A stretch of 8,717 nt of DNA from positions 1 to 8,717 of the forward strand of contig WFYM01000158.1 in the NCBI GenBank assembly GCA_015490115.1, given 5' to 3'. Shown here in pieces: positions 6,344 to 8,717 of this stretch. The stretch comes from Aquificaceae bacterium. GTDB lineage: Bacteria; Aquificota; Aquificia; Aquificales; Aquificaceae. The notes under the pieces are model-generated. The model was not told the DNA's origin and made no database searches. It saw only the letters and a list, made by a program, of their open reading frames with translations. Position numbers and translations under genes: made by a program. How positions within the stretch are numbered: position 1 is the first letter of the stretch; each line of letters begins with the position of its first letter.

Positions 6344-7270
6344 ATGAGGGTTTTTGTGAGCGGAGGAACGGGTTTTGTGGGAAGGTATGTGGTGAGGAAG
6401 CTAATTGAGGAAGGTTACGAAGTCCACCTCAGCGTCAGGAACGGGGAAAAGGCAAAGAGCCTTTTCGGTGAGCAGGTCTTCGTTCACGAGGTGGACTTCT
6501 CCTCGAGGGAGTCTATAAAGGGCGCCCTCGAAAGAGCGAAGCCGAACTGCCTCATACACCTCATAGGCATCCTTTACGAGGAGCCTTCAAAGGGTATCAC
6601 TTTTGAGTCCGTTCACTACAAGCTCTCCGTGGACCTCTACGAAGCTGCGAAGGAGGTAGGAGTGAGGAAGGTCCTCCACATGAGCGCCCTCGGGACCCAC
6701 GAGGAGGCACCCTCCAGATACCACAGGACCAAGTGGTGGGCTGAGAGGCACCTCATGGAGAGCGGTCTCACCTTCGTCATCTTCAGACCTTCGATAATAC
6801 TCGGTCCTGAGCAGAAGCTCTTTTCCGACATGGACAGGATAACGAGGTGGTTGAGGGTCGTGGCGCTTCCCGACGGGGGTTCCTACGCTTTCCAGCCCGT
6901 GGACGTGAGGGACGTTGCGGAAGCATTCGTAAGGTCCGTGAGGAAGAGGAAGGTGGAGGGTAAGATCGTCGAGCTTTGCGGGACGAAGAGGGTGACCTTC
7001 AGGGAGCTTTTAGAGGACGTTTTCAGGTATATGAACAGGAAGGTCCTCTTCGTTTCCCTCCCGAAGAAGCTCATGTTTTACATGGGAAAGTTAGCTGAAG
7101 CCCTTTTGGAACCCCCTCCCTTCTCCTCGGACCAGATACTCATGATGTGGAGAGAAAACGTTTGCGGTGATGGGTTCGGGATAAGGGAGGTCCTCGGAAG
7201 AGACCCAATCCCTTACGAGGAGTCCATCAGGTGGTCTCTTGAGACCTACCTCTCAAAAGGTAGTTCTTGA
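6344..7270 (+). CDS. NAD(P)-binding atypical SDR protein, complex I NDUFA9-like / epimerase family
   Basis: A 308-residue Rossmann-fold protein. The nucleotide-binding glycine loop GGTGFVGR is at 7-14, followed by a first beta-alpha-beta unit and an acidic residue in EVDFSS (Asp51). LIHLIGILYEE (70-80) matches the 'HLhG' strand of the family, with SALG at 114-117. A YHRTK motif supplies Tyr126 and Lys130 of the YxxxK site, and FRPSIILGP (147-155) is typical of NDUFA9-like and related atypical SDRs. Length and motif order fit the 'complex I NDUFA9 subunit family' better than sugar-nucleotide epimerases, but substrate cannot be read from sequence. It follows rlmB by 4 bp with a good AGGAGA site 7 nt before the ATG, so it is in the same operon. 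Its last 44 bp overlap the end of yidC on the other strand. No complex I genes are nearby, so a link to respiration is not shown by context. Confidence 0.8.
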   Translation: MRVFVSGGTGFVGRYVVRKLIEEGYEVHLSVRNGEKAKSLFGEQVFVHEVDFSSRESIKGALERAKPNCLIHLIGILYEEPSKGITFESVHYKLSVDLYEAAKEVGVRKVLHMSALGTHEEAPSRYHRTKWWAERHLMESGLTFVIFRPSIILGPEQKLFSDMDRITRWLRVVALPDGGSYAFQPVDVRDVAEAFVRSVRKRKVEGKIVELCGTKRVTFRELLEDVFRYMNRKVLFVSLPKKLMFYMGKLAEALLEPPPFSSDQILMMWRENVCGDGFGIREVLGRDPIPYEESIRWSLETYLSKGSS

Positions 7271-8717
7271 TAAGGTAGTTCTGGACTATGTTGAGGACGT
7301 TGTTGACCGTCCAGTAGAGGACGAGTCCCGAAGGGAAGTTGGCAAAGAGTATGGTAAAGGCTATCGCGGATATATACATTATCAGGTTCTGTTTGGGATC
7401 GGGACTCGGCATTATCTTCTGCTGGAGTATCATCGTAAGACCCATAACTATAGGTAGTATGTAGAAGGGGTCCTTCTCCGCGAGGCTCGGTATCCAAAGA
7501 AATCCGGTGAGTTTGAGGTCCACGGTTATTATTAGGACCTTGTAGAGGGCGAAGAATATGGGTATCTGGATGAGGATCGGAAGACATCCGCTCATGGGGT
7601 TGAAGCCTATCTCCGAGTAGAGCTTCATCATCTCCTCCTGCATCTTGGCGGGGTCGTCCTTGTATTTCTTCCTTATCTTCTCGAGCTTGGGTGCAGCCTC
7701 TTGGAGCTTCATCATCGAAACTGTGCTTTTGTAGTTCAAGGGGAAGAAGAGGACCCTGATTATGAGGGTGAGGATTATTATCGAGAGGACCCAGCTCCTC
7801 GTAACTTCCTGAACCCAATACATAAACAGGAATAGGGGCTTCACTATTATCTTGAGCATCCCGTAGTCTAAGAGGTCTCCGAAACCTATCTCCCTTATGC
7901 GAGAGTAGTATTTGGCACCCATATACATGATGAGTTTCCTTTCAGCCTCTACGAATGTGAAGGTAGCCTCCTTACCCTCACCGTAGGAGACCTTCTCAAC
8001 AACCACCTTCCCTATATCCCCCTTGAACCCTTTGAAGAAATACCTGCTCTCCTCACCGGCGAACTCGACCTCCCCTTCGAACACCTCCCTACCCTTTATA
8101 TCTTCAGGGTCCACCCTCACCACCTTCCCGTTCAACTTCAGGACCGGACCCTCGTGGGTGTAGAAGGCTTCCTCGTCGGGGCGGGTCCCGGCTAAAAGGT
8201 AGATGGGTCCCTCTAAGTTCGTCTCCAAGCTGACTAAGAAGTGGTCACCCTTCGGCTCTATTATTTTTTTAAGCTCTATCTTCTCGTCCTCCAATATAAG
8301 GACGATCCTATCACCCTCTTCGACAACCCTGTATGTCCCGAAGTTTATCTTGGCGTCCTTTTCCGGGTCTCCCGTGAAGACCTCTAAGGGGAAGGCTTTG
8401 AGCTTCCTTTCAACTTCAGACACGAGGTCAAAGCCGAACCTCTTGTCGACGAACTTGACTATTCTCCCGCCCCTCAGGGCTACCTCGAACTCATAGTCCC
8501 CGAAGGTGAAGCTCACCTTATCTCCGAGGTCTACCTTTTCCCTTCTCGTTCCGAGCATTAGCTTGGGAAGGGGTGCTTCTTTTTTCTCCTTTTCTACCCT
8601 CTCCTCCGCGGTCGGCTTCGTCCTTGAAAAGTAGTAGTAGGAGATTATCTCGAAGGCTAAGATGAGGAAGGCGATGAGAGCCATAGCTATGAAGAGCCTC
8701 TTCGGGTCCGGTCCTTC
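7227..8717 (-). CDS. yidC: Membrane protein insertase YidC, partial at the 5' end (start lies beyond the window)
   Basis: Inserts and folds inner-membrane proteins, alone or with SecYEG. The reading frame stays open to the window edge. The 11 codons before the ATG at 8684 encode EGPDPKRLFIA, which continues into the first membrane helix (ALIAFLILAFEII), so 8684 is an internal methionine and only a few N-terminal residues are missing. After TM1 comes a large extracytoplasmic beta-rich P1 domain (about 40-260, counting from Met 8684), as in Gram-negative YidC. The conserved core follows: TM2 with the essential groove arginine (LIIRVLFFPL, Arg310), the cytoplasmic helical loop KLEKIRKKYKDDPAKMQ (334-350), then FNPMSGCLPILIQIPIFFALY (361-381 by motif) and the last helices ending in GLVLYWTVNN (453-462). 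The tail LIKNYLLRGRSQETT is short and weakly basic. It is convergent with the SDR gene and overlaps it by 44 bp. Confidence 0.95.
   Translation of the reverse strand, partial: EGPDPKRLFIAMALIAFLILAFEIISYYYFSRTKPTAEERVEKEKKEAPLPKLMLGTRREKVDLGDKVSFTFGDYEFEVALRGGRIVKFVDKRFGFDLVSEVERKLKAFPLEVFTGDPEKDAKINFGTYRVVEEGDRIVLILEDEKIELKKIIEPKGDHFLVSLETNLEGPIYLLAGTRPDEEAFYTHEGPVLKLNGKVVRVDPEDIKGREVFEGEVEFAGEESRYFFKGFKGDIGKVVVEKVSYGEGKEATFTFVEAERKLIMYMGAKYYSRIREIGFGDLLDYGMLKIIVKPLFLFMYWVQEVTRSWVLSIIILTLIIRVLFFPLNYKSTVSMMKLQEAAPKLEKIRKKYKDDPAKMQEEMMKLYSEIGFNPMSGCLPILIQIPIFFALYKVLIITVDLKLTGFLWIPSLAEKDPFYILPIVMGLTMILQQKIMPSPDPKQNLIMYISAIAFTILFANFPSGLVLYWTVNNVLNIVQNYLIKNYLLRGRSQETT
7229..7251. terminator. Inverted repeat in the convergent gene overlap, possible bidirectional terminator or 3'-end hairpin
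   Basis: AGGTGGTCTC and GAGACC-T-ACCT can pair as ten base pairs with one bulged T (7247) and a TT centre, so the hairpin works on transcripts of either strand. It begins at the yidC stop codon and lies inside the last codons of the SDR gene. No run of T follows on either strand, so it does not look like a classical intrinsic terminator. It may instead protect 3' ends or pause polymerase. The fold is read by eye. Confidence 0.35.
7257..7286. repeat. 15-bp tandem duplication (13 of 15 identical) in the yidC 3' end
   Basis: Two adjacent 15-bp units (7257-7271 and 7272-7286) share AAGGTAGTTCT and differ at two positions. On the minus strand they encode the repeated NYLIK/NYLL stretch of the YidC C-terminal tail, so the duplication is in frame there. 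On the plus strand the first unit contains the stop codon of the SDR gene. Confidence 0.6.

Noticed and set aside
7246..7818. A 190-codon open frame on the minus strand
   Set aside because: It is another frame of yidC, which is unmistakable there, and the translation is low-complexity and without hydrophobic segments.
1..8717. Mobile element, CRISPR array, tRNA or rRNA
   Set aside because: No spaced direct repeats, transposase-like or integrase-like reading frames, or recognisable RNA gene sequences were seen; nearly every base is inside a convincing gene.

Overview
The window is almost solid protein-coding DNA. It holds seven genes, two of them cut by the window edges, and a single non-coding gap of about 100 bp (2713-2815). 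Several features suggest a thermophilic, deep-branching bacterium. Arginine is mostly AGG/AGA and isoleucine mostly ATA, coding strands are purine-rich, proteins are rich in Lys/Glu/Arg/Val, and genes overlap or abut. GC looks a little above 50% by eye. My best guess is an Aquificota-like organism (for example a Desulfurobacteriaceae relative such as Thermovibrio). This rests on style and gene content only, not on a database match.

Left block, minus strand (2712 to 1): a TetR-type repressor, then a 500-residue cysteine-rich protein of the COG3581 / 'acyl-CoA dehydratase activase-related' type, then the first 213 residues of an ASKHA-fold activase of the HgdC/BcrA-BadG type with two [4Fe-4S] cysteines. 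The genes are 5 bp and 1 bp apart, so they are surely one operon. The activase family uses ATP to push one electron to a very low potential onto a partner iron-sulfur protein. The cysteine-rich protein is the obvious candidate partner or intermediate here. A perfect 14-bp palindrome sits on the tetR start codon and is a good candidate for its own operator.

Middle and right block, plus strand (2816 to 7270), divergent from tetR: a 935-residue protein joining an N-terminal beta-propeller, a long helical stalk and a C-terminal MoxR/AAA_5 ATPase; then RlmB (23S rRNA G2251 2'-O-methyltransferase) with a 4-bp start/stop overlap; then an atypical SDR protein of the NDUFA9-like NAD(P)-binding family. 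The propeller-stalk-ATPase protein is the least explained gene in the window. Its ATPase has an unusual Walker A ending in GKN instead of GK[S/T].

Right edge, minus strand (8717 to 7227): the membrane insertase YidC, lacking only its first few residues, which lie beyond the window. Its 3' end overlaps the end of the SDR gene by 44 bp, tail to tail. A 23-nt inverted repeat and a 15-nt tandem duplication lie in or beside the overlap. No rRNA, tRNA, CRISPR array, insertion sequence or integrase was seen. The most interesting leads are the TetR-controlled activase operon with its palindromes, and the propeller-stalk-MoxR protein.
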